Shown: one piece after another, positions 14,945 through 23,301 of the stretch
Layout of the letters: every line of letters begins with the position of its first letter
How positions within the stretch are numbered: position 1 is the first letter of the stretch
Origin: CAZWHE01 sp964633825
GTDB taxonomy: Bacteria; Planctomycetota; B15-G4; CAYZWU01
DNA: 27,950 nt
Reading direction: 5' to 3'
NCBI GenBank assembly: GCA_964633825.1
Contig: CAZWHE010000036.1
Coordinates: 1 to 27,950 of the forward strand
Position numbers and translations under genes: made by a program
The notes under the pieces: model-generated
Told to the model about the DNA's origin: nothing
The model's input: only the letters and a program-made list of their open reading frames with translations
The model's database searches: none

Positions 14945-16549
14945 TCAATGCCATTCCCATTCGATGAAGCCGGGCTTGGCGTCTTCCATGCAATTGACGA
15001 TCAATTCCACGAGGCCGCCGTAGAGGATACCACACTTCTCCCAGGCATCATAATAAGCGATCGTGTCGCGAAGCATCCCCTTGCAGTTGCTGCAGGGCGC
15101 GCAAAGGTATTTTCTGGTTTCGGGGCTCAGGTCGTCTGAAAAGGCGTTCAGGACCTGCTGCATCTTCTTCCGGCCCGAGACATTGAAGCGCCAGTCGGCG
15201 AAATTGTGGCGCGACATGATGGCGAATCCCGATCCTCCGCCGCAGCAGTAGTTGTTCACCCCGTGGGGCGTCATCTCGCGGAACCGGGGGCAGATCTTGC
15301 GCACGATCCTGCGCTGGGGCTCGACGATGCCCATGAGGCGCACCATGTTGCATGGATCGTGGAGCGTAACGGGGAAATCGTTCCTAGAGGGATCGAGCTT
15401 GAGCCTTCCCGAAAAGACGATGTCCTCGAGAATCGTCATGGCGCTCTCTCTCGGAATGTTGAGATCGCCCGTGAGCACCCGGTCGGCGATCACGGTGAGC
15501 GCCTTGTGGGCGTGGCCGCACTCGCCGAGCACGATCTTCTTTACCCCGAGCTTCTTGGCCGCCTCGGCATGCTTGATGGCGACTCGGGCGAGCTGAGCGT
15601 CGTCGTACCAGAGGCCGTAATTGATGCCGTCGTAAGCGGCGAGCTCGCTCGAAAGGGTCCAGCTGATCCCGGCTGCCTCGAAGATGGCGGCGAACGCGCC
15701 GGGGTTCTCGGGCCAGGCCAGGATCTCGCCCGCGTTGTGGATCAGGAGAACGTCGGCGCCCGCCTTGTCCCAGGGGGTTTCGATCTTCATTTCCGTCATC
15801 TCGGACGTGTCTTCGTCGATGAACTCGATGTTGTCCTTGACAACGAGATCGTTCATGCCCGTCGAGGAACCGACCTTGAGCTGGAGAACCGATCCGTCGT
15901 CGTGCAGCTCCTTGGCCGAGAGCCCCATTTCCTGGGAAAAGAGCTTGCGGATCTCGTGGGCGATCAGCCCGTTGTCCACGCCGATCGGGCAGGTCTGGGC
16001 GCAGCGGCGGCAGAGGTTGCACCTGTACGAAAGCTCGGCGAGCCGCTGGACGGTCGTCCAGTTGAAATCGATGTCGCCGTGCTTCCACGTGCCGAAGAAT
16101 TTTCCGCCCGGTTTCAGATACTTGAAGTAGATCCGGCGCAGGACCTCGGACCGGCAGTTGGGGCGGTACGCTTCGTTCTTTCCCGAGGCCTCGTAGATGT
16201 GGCACGCATCGGAACAGGTCTGGCACTTGGCGCAGTGATCCATGGAGAGGGTCAGTGGGTGCAGGAAGGTCCAGTTGTTCTCCTTGGTGAAGAGCTTTTC
16301 CAGGCCGGAGAGGAACTTCCGGACGAGTTTGTCCTCCTCCTCCTTGGATCCCGGTTTGGGGATTCCGATCCCGATCGTGTCGTCCAGGTCGGTTTCGAAC
16401 TTCTCCCGCGCCGATTCGTCGAGCTCCTTCCAGACTTTGCGGGCTTCCGCATTGTCGTAGGGCGGAGGCAGCGGCATGAGGTCTTCCGGGCTGACGTGCG
16501 TGAGCTGTTCGTCGGGGTTGCTGAATTTCTTGAAAATGTTTTTGCTCAT
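14945..16549 (-). CDS. HdrD/DsrK/TmcB-like iron-sulfur protein
   Basis: This is a 534-residue cytoplasmic protein. It has two four-cysteine ferredoxin motifs: Cys106, 109, 112, 116 (CAKCQTCSDAC) and Cys177, 180, 183, 187 (CNLCRRCAQTCPIG). The C-terminal half carries two CCG-type segments: ECGHAH with HDPCNMV and NYCCGGGSG, then CAPCSNCKG. This layout is that of HdrD, DsrK and TmcB, where the CCG site holds a special [4Fe-4S] cluster for two-electron thiol/disulfide-type chemistry. The membrane partner is encoded one base upstream. In sulfate reducers such pairs pass electrons between the menaquinone pool or cytochrome c3 and the cytoplasm. Whether this is DsrK or TmcB cannot be decided without a tree; no dsrJOP or tmcA is next to it. 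Confidence 0.88.
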   Translation of the reverse strand: MSKNIFKKFSNPDEQLTHVSPEDLMPLPPPYDNAEARKVWKELDESAREKFETDLDDTIGIGIPKPGSKEEEDKLVRKFLSGLEKLFTKENNWTFLHPLTLSMDHCAKCQTCSDACHIYEASGKNEAYRPNCRSEVLRRIYFKYLKPGGKFFGTWKHGDIDFNWTTVQRLAELSYRCNLCRRCAQTCPIGVDNGLIAHEIRKLFSQEMGLSAKELHDDGSVLQLKVGSSTGMNDLVVKDNIEFIDEDTSEMTEMKIETPWDKAGADVLLIHNAGEILAWPENPGAFAAIFEAAGISWTLSSELAAYDGINYGLWYDDAQLARVAIKHAEAAKKLGVKKIVLGECGHAHKALTVIADRVLTGDLNIPRESAMTILEDIVFSGRLKLDPSRNDFPVTLHDPCNMVRLMGIVEPQRRIVRKICPRFREMTPHGVNNYCCGGGSGFAIMSRHNFADWRFNVSGRKKMQQVLNAFSDDLSPETRKYLCAPCSNCKGMLRDTIAYYDAWEKCGILYGGLVELIVNCMEDAKPGFIEWEWH

Positions 16550-16550
16550 C

Positions 16551-17495
16551 TCACTTGTCCTCTTCCTGGAAGGGGTTGTCCAGGGCGACGTCGACCCAGG
16601 TTCTGTTCCCGTCTCCCTTGATGTGAGGGGCGCTCCACGTCACCTTGTAGTTGAGATATTCCTGGACCTTCTTCTCGATCTCGCCCCCTTTCATGTTGGG
16701 AGCGTCGTCCCATCGAACGTGGTGGTACATGAAATACTTCGTGAAGAAATGGGACATGTGGGTCAGGGGCACATAGGCGGCGAGAAGGGAAAAGAGCAGG
16801 ACCATGGTGGTTACGGCCGGCCCCGCCGTGGGCGCCGCGAGATCGAAACCGATCAGGCTCGTCACATAACCCCTCGTCGCTGCGACGCCTCCTTCCGTTC
16901 CGAAAGCGACGTAAAGCCCGGCAACAAGCGCGGCCAGGAAGAAGAGAAGGTTGAAGATGTGGGAGAACGAGGAATAGTCTTTCAAATCCTTGTCCGTCAG
17001 CCTCCGCTGAAGCAGGCCGAGCGAGCCGAGCGCGGCCAGGATCAGGGCAACCGTTCCGATGACGCCCGTCGTGGAAACGAGGAGAGCGGCCGATGGGGAA
17101 GCTCCTTCCTCGAAAGGAACACCCGCGATTTGCATGATCGCGCCGATGATGAGGAGTAAAACCGTCAAAACGAGGAGGTAGAGACCGAAGTGGAACGACC
17201 ACGATCTGAACCAGAGCCTGCGGTTGTTTTTCCAGACGGCCTCGAGAAAGAGGATCTCGGGGATCATCACCTTGAGCTCTCCCCAGAGAGAGGAGCGGCG
17301 TTTCTTTTTCCACCAGTCGATTTCCTCGAGATAAGATCCTCCATAGGACGCCTTGCCCGATTCATGAGCCACGGGGTAGAGTTCCCATCTCAGGTGAAGG
17401 GGCATGCTCAGGATTTTGGATGACCTGATCAAAACAGCAAGCACGAGGATGAAAAGGCATGCATAGGTGATCAAGTGAAGAAGTGTTGGCGACAT
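16551..17495 (-). CDS. NarI-like cytochrome b membrane subunit (DsrM/TmcC-like)
   Basis: This is a 314-residue protein with about five membrane segments (roughly 5-23, 102-121, 137-161, 179-198, 226-245). His102, His179, His246 and His249 lie in or at the ends of helices and are candidates for haem b ligands, as in NarI, DsrM and TmcC. The first loop has MPLHLRWELYPVAHE and YGGSYLEEIDWW, a pattern I associate with TmcC-type subunits. The gene begins at ATG 17495, with GGAGGG nine bases upstream. It ends one base before the Fe-S subunit gene, so the products should form a membrane complex that exchanges electrons with quinones. It is the first gene of its operon. Confidence 0.85.
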   Translation of the reverse strand: MSPTLLHLITYACLFILVLAVLIRSSKILSMPLHLRWELYPVAHESGKASYGGSYLEEIDWWKKKRRSSLWGELKVMIPEILFLEAVWKNNRRLWFRSWSFHFGLYLLVLTVLLLIIGAIMQIAGVPFEEGASPSAALLVSTTGVIGTVALILAALGSLGLLQRRLTDKDLKDYSSFSHIFNLLFFLAALVAGLYVAFGTEGGVAATRGYVTSLIGFDLAAPTAGPAVTTMVLLFSLLAAYVPLTHMSHFFTKYFMYHHVRWDDAPNMKGGEIEKKVQEYLNYKVTWSAPHIKGDGNRTWVDVALDNPFQEEDK

Positions 17496-18029
17496 GGTTT
17501 GCGGCCCTCCAGTCCTGTTCGATCAGTGTCGGGAAGCCCGGTCGGCTCGATCATTCAATAATACGATGTTTCAATTTTCCCAAGAAGCTCGGTCAGATTC
17601 AAATGTAGATATTAAAAAAATTCATATGACATGAATAGCATTAATAACTAAATAATCCCTGTTTGAATCAACTCTTATGAACCCATGGTGCTAATAAAGG
17701 AAATCACAATAGGATGGAACAGCGGTATTTTTTCATATCCTAATTGTAGGTATTAATTTATGTTTTGATGATGTTCTGGTCCACGCTTTAAATTATCGGC
17801 GGCTCTTGGTTGAAAAGCCTCTCTTGGAGAAGAATTCTTCCGGCCCTTTCAGCCCGATCCGATGCTCTGTTTCGGGCAGGATGGGAGAATCATTTGTTTT
17901 CGCTCAATCCTTTTCTATAATCGCCGTCCATTGTGCACAACGCTCATTTAGCTGAATAAAGCAGCTGATCCCGCAGGGGCCGGCCGGTCAGCGAGCTTAT
18001 TGTTTTCTTAAAAAACCAGGGAGGAAACC
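17496..18029. other. 534-bp divergent, AT-rich intergenic region
   Basis: Between the redox operon and adk no convincing gene is seen. The stretch from about 17575 to 17790 is far richer in A and T than the neighbourhood (runs such as ATTAAAAAAATTCATATGACATG). It also holds a 12-base palindrome GAAGAATTCTTC (17829-17840), a hairpin GCCCGA/TCGGGC (17852-17877), the adk promoter and a ten-base palindrome TTGTGCACAA (17931-17940). A promoter for the minus-strand operon should lie here, but I found only a poor match around TATTAT near 17560. Confidence 0.5.
17894..17921 (+). promoter_or_regulatory. Sigma-70-type promoter upstream of adk
   Basis: TTGTTT (17894-17899) and a perfect TATAAT (17916-17921) are 16 bases apart, so transcription would begin near 17928. 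This leaves a leader of about 100 bases before adk. The palindrome TTGTGCACAA at 17931-17940 directly follows the predicted start and could be an operator. Confidence 0.5.
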
Positions 18030-18662
18030 ATGGCAAAAAACTTCGTCTTTCTCGGTCCGCAGGGTTCTGGAAAAGGGACCGTGATCGGCAAGATCAGGGG
18101 CACGTTTCAAGTTCCCCATATCTCCACGGGTGAGATGTTTCGTGAAGCGATCCGGGGTGGAACAGAGTTCGGCTTGAAAGCCAAGGAGTATATCGACAAG
18201 GGTGAGCTCGTTCCCGATGAGGTGACGTGCGGCATGGTGAACGATAGGGTTTCGCGCGATGACTGCGCGGGCGGATTCATGCTCGACGGTTTTCCCCGGA
18301 ACCTGAGCCAGACGGAGGCTCTCGACAAGATCACGACGATCACGAAAGCCGTTCTCATCGATGTGCCTGAAGACGTTTCACTCCAGAGGCTTTCGGGTAG
18401 AAGGCAGTGCCGTGAGTGCGCGGCGATTTTTCATATCCAAAACATCCCGCCCAAAGAGGAGGGTGTTTGCGATCACTGCAAGGGAGAGCTCTATCAGCGC
18501 GACGACGACAAGCCCGAGGCGATCAAGGAACGCCTCGCAATCTACCGGAGAGAAACAATGCCGATCGCCGATCACTACGAAAAGGCGGGCGTTCTCGTGA
18601 AGATCGACGGATCGGGCGGTGTTGACGACGTGGTCAGGCTGACCCTGGGAAAACTCGACTAA
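18030..18662 (+). CDS. adk: Adenylate kinase with zinc-binding LID
   Basis: This 210-residue enzyme interconverts ATP plus AMP with two ADP. The P-loop is GPQGSGKGT (9-17), with Gln and Ser where GPPGAGKGT is usual. The AMP-binding part has HISTGEMFREAI and GFMLDGFPRNLSQ. The LID carries Cys127, Cys130, Cys147 and Cys150 (CREC and CDHC), the zinc-finger form found in many Gram-positive and some other bacteria. The ATG follows GGAGG by a near-ideal distance. The HEAT-repeat gene starts 26 bases downstream, and the pyrophosphatase gene lies further on, so the group may be linked to nucleotide and pyrophosphate energy balance. Confidence 0.96.
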   Translation: MAKNFVFLGPQGSGKGTVIGKIRGTFQVPHISTGEMFREAIRGGTEFGLKAKEYIDKGELVPDEVTCGMVNDRVSRDDCAGGFMLDGFPRNLSQTEALDKITTITKAVLIDVPEDVSLQRLSGRRQCRECAAIFHIQNIPPKEEGVCDHCKGELYQRDDDKPEAIKERLAIYRRETMPIADHYEKAGVLVKIDGSGGVDDVVRLTLGKLD

Positions 18663-18688
18663 GAGATAAGAAAAGGCGGCTCTTCCCG

Positions 18689-19366
18689 GTGCCGAGAAAA
18701 GAACTGGACAGGCTGATCGACGAAAGCGGCCGTGCTGCGCTTCTCGAAGCCGCCCTCGACCCGAAAAAGAGAAGCAAGCTCCTGAGAAGAATCACGGCCC
18801 GCCTCTATTCTTTTAAAAAGGAAGAAAAGTGGCGGGCCGTTGCAGCGCTTGGAATCATCGCGGAAGGGGACGGACTCGGGAAGGACTCGATCGACAGGCT
18901 CGTCAAGCGCTATCTCTGGGCCCTGAACGACGAGTCGGGGGCGGTTCCGTACGGAATACCCGAGGCGCTCGGCGAGATCGCGGCGGTCCGGCCCGAATGG
19001 CGGGATTCACTTGTTCCGATTCTTGTTTCCTGCGTGATTCACGAGGAGATGGTGCAGACAGGCCCGATTCTGGCGGGCGCTCTCTGGGCTTTGGGCCGGA
19101 TCGGCCGCCTGAACGAGACGGAGGCGAAGAGGATGGTTCCCGGTCTCGAACAAGCTCTTGATGATCGCGAGCCCTCTGTCAGAGCCTCGGCTCTCTGGAC
19201 CGCGGGCCGTCTCGGCTTGCTCGACACTCTGGGAGGGAAGGTTCGAGCTCTCCTTCCAGACAGGGCTCGTGCCGATCTTCTCATTAACGGGACAGTGCTC
19301 GAAGCGAGCCTGGGAGAAATCGCCCAAAAAGTCCTGGATGGCGCTTTTTCCAGGAAAGACCGGTGA
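18689..19366 (+). CDS. HEAT-repeat protein resembling the DVU0298 group
   Basis: This is a 225-residue soluble protein with a GTG start and AAAAGGCGG upstream. It consists of paired helices of HEAT type: KWRAVAALGIIAE, VPYGIPEALGEIA, ILAGALWALGRIGRL and SVRASALWTAGRLGLLD are successive repeats. The order WRAV...LGI, then R.LWALNDESG and GIPEALGEI, recalls the DVU0298 family known from Desulfovibrio and relatives; this is from memory. No catalytic motif is visible, so a scaffold or protein-binding role is likely. It is close behind adk and probably co-transcribed. Confidence 0.82.
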   Translation: MPRKELDRLIDESGRAALLEAALDPKKRSKLLRRITARLYSFKKEEKWRAVAALGIIAEGDGLGKDSIDRLVKRYLWALNDESGAVPYGIPEALGEIAAVRPEWRDSLVPILVSCVIHEEMVQTGPILAGALWALGRIGRLNETEAKRMVPGLEQALDDREPSVRASALWTAGRLGLLDTLGGKVRALLPDRARADLLINGTVLEASLGEIAQKVLDGAFSRKDR

Positions 19367-19497
19367 GGAGGGAAGGCTTTCTAAAAAATACATATATTGT
19401 GATATTTATCTAATATTTTTGTTTTTACCTCTTTTAATATCTATTCGGCAGAAGTAATTTATTGACTGCTTACATCTCAGTGTTGTCCTTTACCAAA

Positions 19498-19517
19498 GGG
19501 TCCGGCATCACCGGTCC
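19498..19517 (+). other. Hairpin in the hppA leader
   Basis: GGTCCGG and CCGGTCC pair around a five-base loop with one T-T mismatch. It immediately precedes the terminator-like hairpin at 19527 and may form with it a two-stem leader. No known riboswitch class was recognised. Confidence 0.3.
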
Positions 19518-19526
19518 GAATCTGAC

Positions 19527-19565
19527 CGCGGTATCCTGGATTTGTCTCAGGACCGCGTTTTTTTT
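19527..19565 (+). terminator. Intrinsic terminator or attenuator before hppA
   Basis: CGCGGT-AT-CCTG pairs with CAGGACCGCG (19548-19557), with a two-base bulge, and is followed by eight T residues (19558-19565). This is a good rho-independent terminator 160 bases after the HEAT-repeat gene and 65 bases before hppA. It most simply ends the adk transcript; an attenuator for hppA is possible if a promoter lies upstream. The rest of the 264-base gap is AT-rich and holds no gene. Confidence 0.75.
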
Positions 19566-19630
19566 ATCTTCGAAAGAGAACGGGCTATCTCTTTTTTGAC
19601 CAGTCCTCGAGAAGTTGAAAGGAGCGGGTT

Positions 19631-21718
19631 ATGGAGAGTTGGTTTTATCTAATACCGGCAGCGGGCGTTCTTGCCCTTGTTTTTGCGTTGGTGAAAGCCG
19701 CCTGGGTCAGCCGGCAGGACGCCGGGAACGACACGATGAAGGAGATCGCGGGCCACATCCAGGAAGGGGCCATGGCTTTCCTCGCGAGAGAGTACAAGGT
19801 CCTGGCTCTATTCGTCGTGATCGTGGCCGTTCTTCTCGCCTGGGGAAACATGACCCTCGAGAGCAGCCACTGGCTGATCGGCGTCTCCTTCGTATGCGGC
19901 GCCGTTTGTTCCGGCCTGGCCGGATTCATCGGCATGAAGGTGGCGACCAAGGCGAACGTGCGCACAACGAGCAAGGCCCGCGAGGGCCTCAACGGCGCGC
20001 TGGGCGTGGCCTTTTCGGGCGGCGCGGTGATGGGAATGTGCGTTGTCGGCCTCGCCGTTGTGGGGCTCAGCGTCCTCTTCCTGGTATACAACAACATGTT
20101 TTTCGTTGACATCGTCGGCGAGGGCGGCTGGAGCATGTCCCGCATTCTTCAGGTCCTGACCGGTTTCTCCCTCGGCGCCTCTTCGATCGCGCTCTTTGCG
20201 CGCGTGGGCGGCGGCATCTATACCAAAGCCGCCGATGTGGGCGCCGACCTGGTCGGCAAGGTCGAAGCCGGCATCCCCGAAGACGATCCCCGCAACCCCG
20301 CCGTGATCGCCGACAACGTGGGCGACAACGTGGGCGACGTGGCCGGCATGGGCGCCGACCTCTTCGAGTCGTACATCGGTTCTATCGTGGGCTCCATGGT
20401 GCTGGGCGCCACCTTCATCGGCGCGCTGGCCAATGACGGGTTCAACGGCCTGAGCGCCGTTTTTCTCCCCCTGATCCTGGCCGGGTGCGGCATCGTGGTC
20501 TCCATTTTGGGAACCTTTTTCGTCAAGACCAAGGAAGGCGGTAATCCGCAGGCGGCCCTCAACATCGGGACATTCGGCGCCGGCATCGGCATGCTCGTCG
20601 TTTCTTATTTCGTGATCCAGCAGGTCCTGCCCGAAACATGGACCGTGGGCGGAACCGTCTATAGCTCCATGGGCGTGTTCTGGGCCACCATCGCCGGGCT
20701 CGCCGCCGGTATCGCCATCGGCCTCATCACCGAGTACTACACCGCCGAGAACCGATCTCCGGCGCAGGGAATCTCCAAGCAGTCCGAAACGGGCGCGGCC
20801 ACGAACATCATCGCCGGCCTCGCACTCGGCATGAAGAGCACGGCTCTTCCCTGTATCTGCCTCGGCGCCGCCGTTCTGATCGCCCATGACCAGGCCGGTC
20901 TCTACGGCATCGCCATTGCCGCGCTCGGCATGCTCTCCACCACGGGGATCCAGCTCGCCGTCGACGCCTACGGACCGATCGCCGACAACGCGGGCGGCAT
21001 CTCGGAGATGGCCGGTCTCGGCCCGGAAGTCCGCTCCCGCACGGACAAGCTCGATGCCGTGGGCAACACGACCGCCGCCATCGGCAAGGGTTTCGCCATC
21101 GGATCGGCGGCCCTCACCGCGCTGGCGCTCTTCAGCGCCTTCACGACAACGGTCGGCCTCGAGATGATCGACATCATGAATCCCAAGGTCATGGTCGGCA
21201 TCCTCCTCGGCAGCATGATGCCTTTCCTCTTTTCGAGCTTCGCCATGGCGGCGGTGGGCAAGGCCGCTTTCTCGATGATCGAGGAGGTGCGCTATCAGTT
21301 CAAGAACATCCCCGGCCTCATGGAAGGCAAGGCCAAAGCCGACTTCCGCCGCTGCGTCGACATCTCGACGGCGGCCGCCATCAAGCAGATGATCATTCCC
21401 GGCCTGCTGGCCGTGTCCCTGCCCGTTATCGTCGGCTTCCTCGGCAAGCCCGAGATGCTGGGCGGCCTCCTGGCCGGCGTGACCGCGTCGGGTGTGATGA
21501 TGGCGCTCTTCATGGCCAACACGGGCGGCGCCTGGGACAACGCCAAGAAGCACATCGAGGCCGGCAACTTCGGCGGCAAGGGATCGGACACCCACAAGGC
21601 CGCCGTGGTGGGCGATACGGTGGGTGACCCCTTCAAGGACACGGCCGGTCCGAGCCTCAACATCTTGATCAAGCTCATGGCCGTCGTGAGCCTCGTCATC
21701 GCCCCGCTCCTGATCTGA
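19631..21718 (+). CDS. hppA: Membrane-bound ion-pumping pyrophosphatase, K+-dependent type
   Basis: This 695-residue polytopic enzyme hydrolyses pyrophosphate and exports cations. The substrate motif with DNVGDNVGDVAGMGADLFE lies at about 228-246, preceded by DVGADLVGKVEAGIPEDDPRNP. DAYGPIADNAGG (446-456) and the C-terminal DTVGDPFKDTAGPSLN are also conserved. GNTTAAIGKG (478-487) has Ala where potassium-independent pumps have Lys, so potassium dependence is expected. The glutamate in DLFESY (Glu246) is placed as in sodium pumps such as the Thermotoga enzyme, whereas typical proton pumps place it a helix turn later; sodium transport is therefore a reasonable inference. GGAG lies seven bases before the ATG. 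It is apparently a single-gene transcript. Confidence 0.96.
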   Translation: MESWFYLIPAAGVLALVFALVKAAWVSRQDAGNDTMKEIAGHIQEGAMAFLAREYKVLALFVVIVAVLLAWGNMTLESSHWLIGVSFVCGAVCSGLAGFIGMKVATKANVRTTSKAREGLNGALGVAFSGGAVMGMCVVGLAVVGLSVLFLVYNNMFFVDIVGEGGWSMSRILQVLTGFSLGASSIALFARVGGGIYTKAADVGADLVGKVEAGIPEDDPRNPAVIADNVGDNVGDVAGMGADLFESYIGSIVGSMVLGATFIGALANDGFNGLSAVFLPLILAGCGIVVSILGTFFVKTKEGGNPQAALNIGTFGAGIGMLVVSYFVIQQVLPETWTVGGTVYSSMGVFWATIAGLAAGIAIGLITEYYTAENRSPAQGISKQSETGAATNIIAGLALGMKSTALPCICLGAAVLIAHDQAGLYGIAIAALGMLSTTGIQLAVDAYGPIADNAGGISEMAGLGPEVRSRTDKLDAVGNTTAAIGKGFAIGSAALTALALFSAFTTTVGLEMIDIMNPKVMVGILLGSMMPFLFSSFAMAAVGKAAFSMIEEVRYQFKNIPGLMEGKAKADFRRCVDISTAAAIKQMIIPGLLAVSLPVIVGFLGKPEMLGGLLAGVTASGVMMALFMANTGGAWDNAKKHIEAGNFGGKGSDTHKAAVVGDTVGDPFKDTAGPSLNILIKLMAVVSLVIAPLLI

Positions 21719-21755
21719 TCCAAAACGCGAATCCGCAGATACAAAATAAGACCGG

Positions 21756-21785
21756 AAGCCGTCATCGACGGCTTTCGCTCTTTTT
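21756..21785 (+). terminator. Intrinsic terminator after hppA
   Basis: AAGCCGTC and GACGGCTT form a perfect eight-base-pair stem with a three-base loop; TCGCTCTTTTT follows. It lies 38 bases after the hppA stop codon and separates it from the glycan cluster. Confidence 0.8.
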
Positions 21786-21927
21786 GGCCGGCTTTCCCAC
21801 CTTTTCAGGGAGAAATCATCCCGCGATCAACGGAATACCAAGCTTGCAGGAACATTGAAGGGGTGTTATAGGTGAATCCCGTCAACCCATCATCGTGACG
21901 GCCGGAGAAAGGACACACCGAATCGAC

Positions 21928-23283
21928 ATGAGCTCGGACTCTGCTGATAAGCCCTGGAAAACTTTCCTGGCGCTCCTGTTCGTCTGTGCTCTGCTCAGAA
22001 TGCCGTTCTGGTGCTTCTATGCTCCCATGACGGGGCCGGACTCGGCGAGTTACGAGTCGATGGCGTCGTACATCGCAAGCAGTGATTTCACCGACTATCT
22101 CGCCAAGAGGACGCCCGTCTATCCCCTGCTGATACTGCTCTGTCGATTCGATCACGGGCTGTTGTGGGTCATCCAATCGATCATGGGCATCGCTGTTTCG
22201 CTCATGTTGTTCTCCATGGCGTACACCCGGACGGGCCGGCTCTTTCCCTCCTTTCTGGCGGGCCTCTCTTACAGCTTCTTCATCACCCTGACGCTTTTCG
22301 AGATGTTCGTTTTGACCGAGACAATGAGCATCTTCCTTGTCGTGCTCTCTCTCTTCCTGTTCATGCGGACGAGCCGGCCCGGAAGAGAGGGTGTGGTCTA
22401 CTGCCTGGCTCTTGGTCTTGTCGTTTCTCTGGCCGGGCTGACGCGCCCGCTCCTGCTCATCCTCGTTCCTCTCTATATCGCTTTTATCGTCTATCGATGG
22501 CAGGCCGCGGGAAAGGCGGCGGCCGGGAAGGTGAGGGGCCTTCTCTGTTTCGCTGTCCCCGCCGTTGGAATCGTTCTGGGGTGGTGTGTCTTCAACATGG
22601 TGGCGGCGGGCTATTTCGGACCGACCTCGTTCACGGGATACAATCTGACCCAGCACAGCGGCGCTTTCATGGAGCTGGCCGGCGACGAATATTCCGAGAT
22701 CAGGGATGTCTATCTGAAGCACAGGGAGATTCAGAGGAACGAGATCGGCACGCATTCGATGGCGATCTGGCGGGCCGTGCCCGAGATGCAGGAAGCGACG
22801 GGGCTTTCCTATGGAGAGCTGTCCCGAAAGCTCGCCCGGCTGTCGATCGGGCTCTTTGTCCGGCACCCGATTCATTATTCCCAGGGCGTCGCCAAGGCAT
22901 GGCTGAGGTTTTGGACATTCAACGACAGCTGTCCCCCTCTGGACGAAACCGATTCCAAGGGCGTGAGAAATATTCTCGCAATCGTCTGGTGGATGGAAAA
23001 CCGCCTCTTTCTTCTTCCGGAAGCGGTGTTTATGATTGTTGTTTTGTCGTTTCTTTATTCGATAATATTCAGAAAGAAAGTCGACTCGGAATGGGATCTG
23101 CTGATCGTGCTCATCGTGGCGGCGGCGTCCGTTCTTCAGGCGATGATGGAGTTCGGCGAGAACGCCCGCTACTCCATCCCGTTCAGGCCGCTCGTTTTGT
23201 ACATCGGCGTTCTTTACTTCCAATCGCTCCTTTGCACCGCGCGGCGACTGCTGTTTGCAAAGAAGGGGCTCGATGGATCATGA
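21928..23283 (+). CDS. GT-C/GT39-like polytopic membrane protein
   Basis: With ATG 21928 the protein has 451 residues; a GTG at 21895 would add eleven, and neither has a clear ribosome binding site. There are about nine hydrophobic segments. After the first one, the loop FYAPMTGPDSASYESMASYI ends in acidic and aromatic residues, and DYLAKRTPVYPLLILLCR follows, a layout common in bacterial GT39-like sugar transferases. A soluble loop at about 245-325 (QHSGAFMELAGDEYSEIRD and a second His-containing part) faces outside. I infer a polyprenyl-linked sugar transferase in surface glycan assembly. The sulfatase-like gene follows after 18 bases, so the two belong to one operon. Confidence 0.75.
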   Translation: MSSDSADKPWKTFLALLFVCALLRMPFWCFYAPMTGPDSASYESMASYIASSDFTDYLAKRTPVYPLLILLCRFDHGLLWVIQSIMGIAVSLMLFSMAYTRTGRLFPSFLAGLSYSFFITLTLFEMFVLTETMSIFLVVLSLFLFMRTSRPGREGVVYCLALGLVVSLAGLTRPLLLILVPLYIAFIVYRWQAAGKAAAGKVRGLLCFAVPAVGIVLGWCVFNMVAAGYFGPTSFTGYNLTQHSGAFMELAGDEYSEIRDVYLKHREIQRNEIGTHSMAIWRAVPEMQEATGLSYGELSRKLARLSIGLFVRHPIHYSQGVAKAWLRFWTFNDSCPPLDETDSKGVRNILAIVWWMENRLFLLPEAVFMIVVLSFLYSIIFRKKVDSEWDLLIVLIVAAASVLQAMMEFGENARYSIPFRPLVLYIGVLYFQSLLCTARRLLFAKKGLDGS

Positions 23284-23301
23284 CTCGTAAGGACTGGTTT
23301 C

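Noticed and set aside
17679..17760. Very short frames in the AT-rich gap, for example MEQRYFFIS from 17714
   Set aside because: They are only 9 to 23 codons long, with poor ribosome binding sites and no link to a downstream gene.
19808..21595. Long minus-strand open frame (595 codons) opposite hppA
   Set aside because: The product is a His/Asp/Gly-rich sequence without motifs, a typical mirror of a hydrophobic membrane protein gene.
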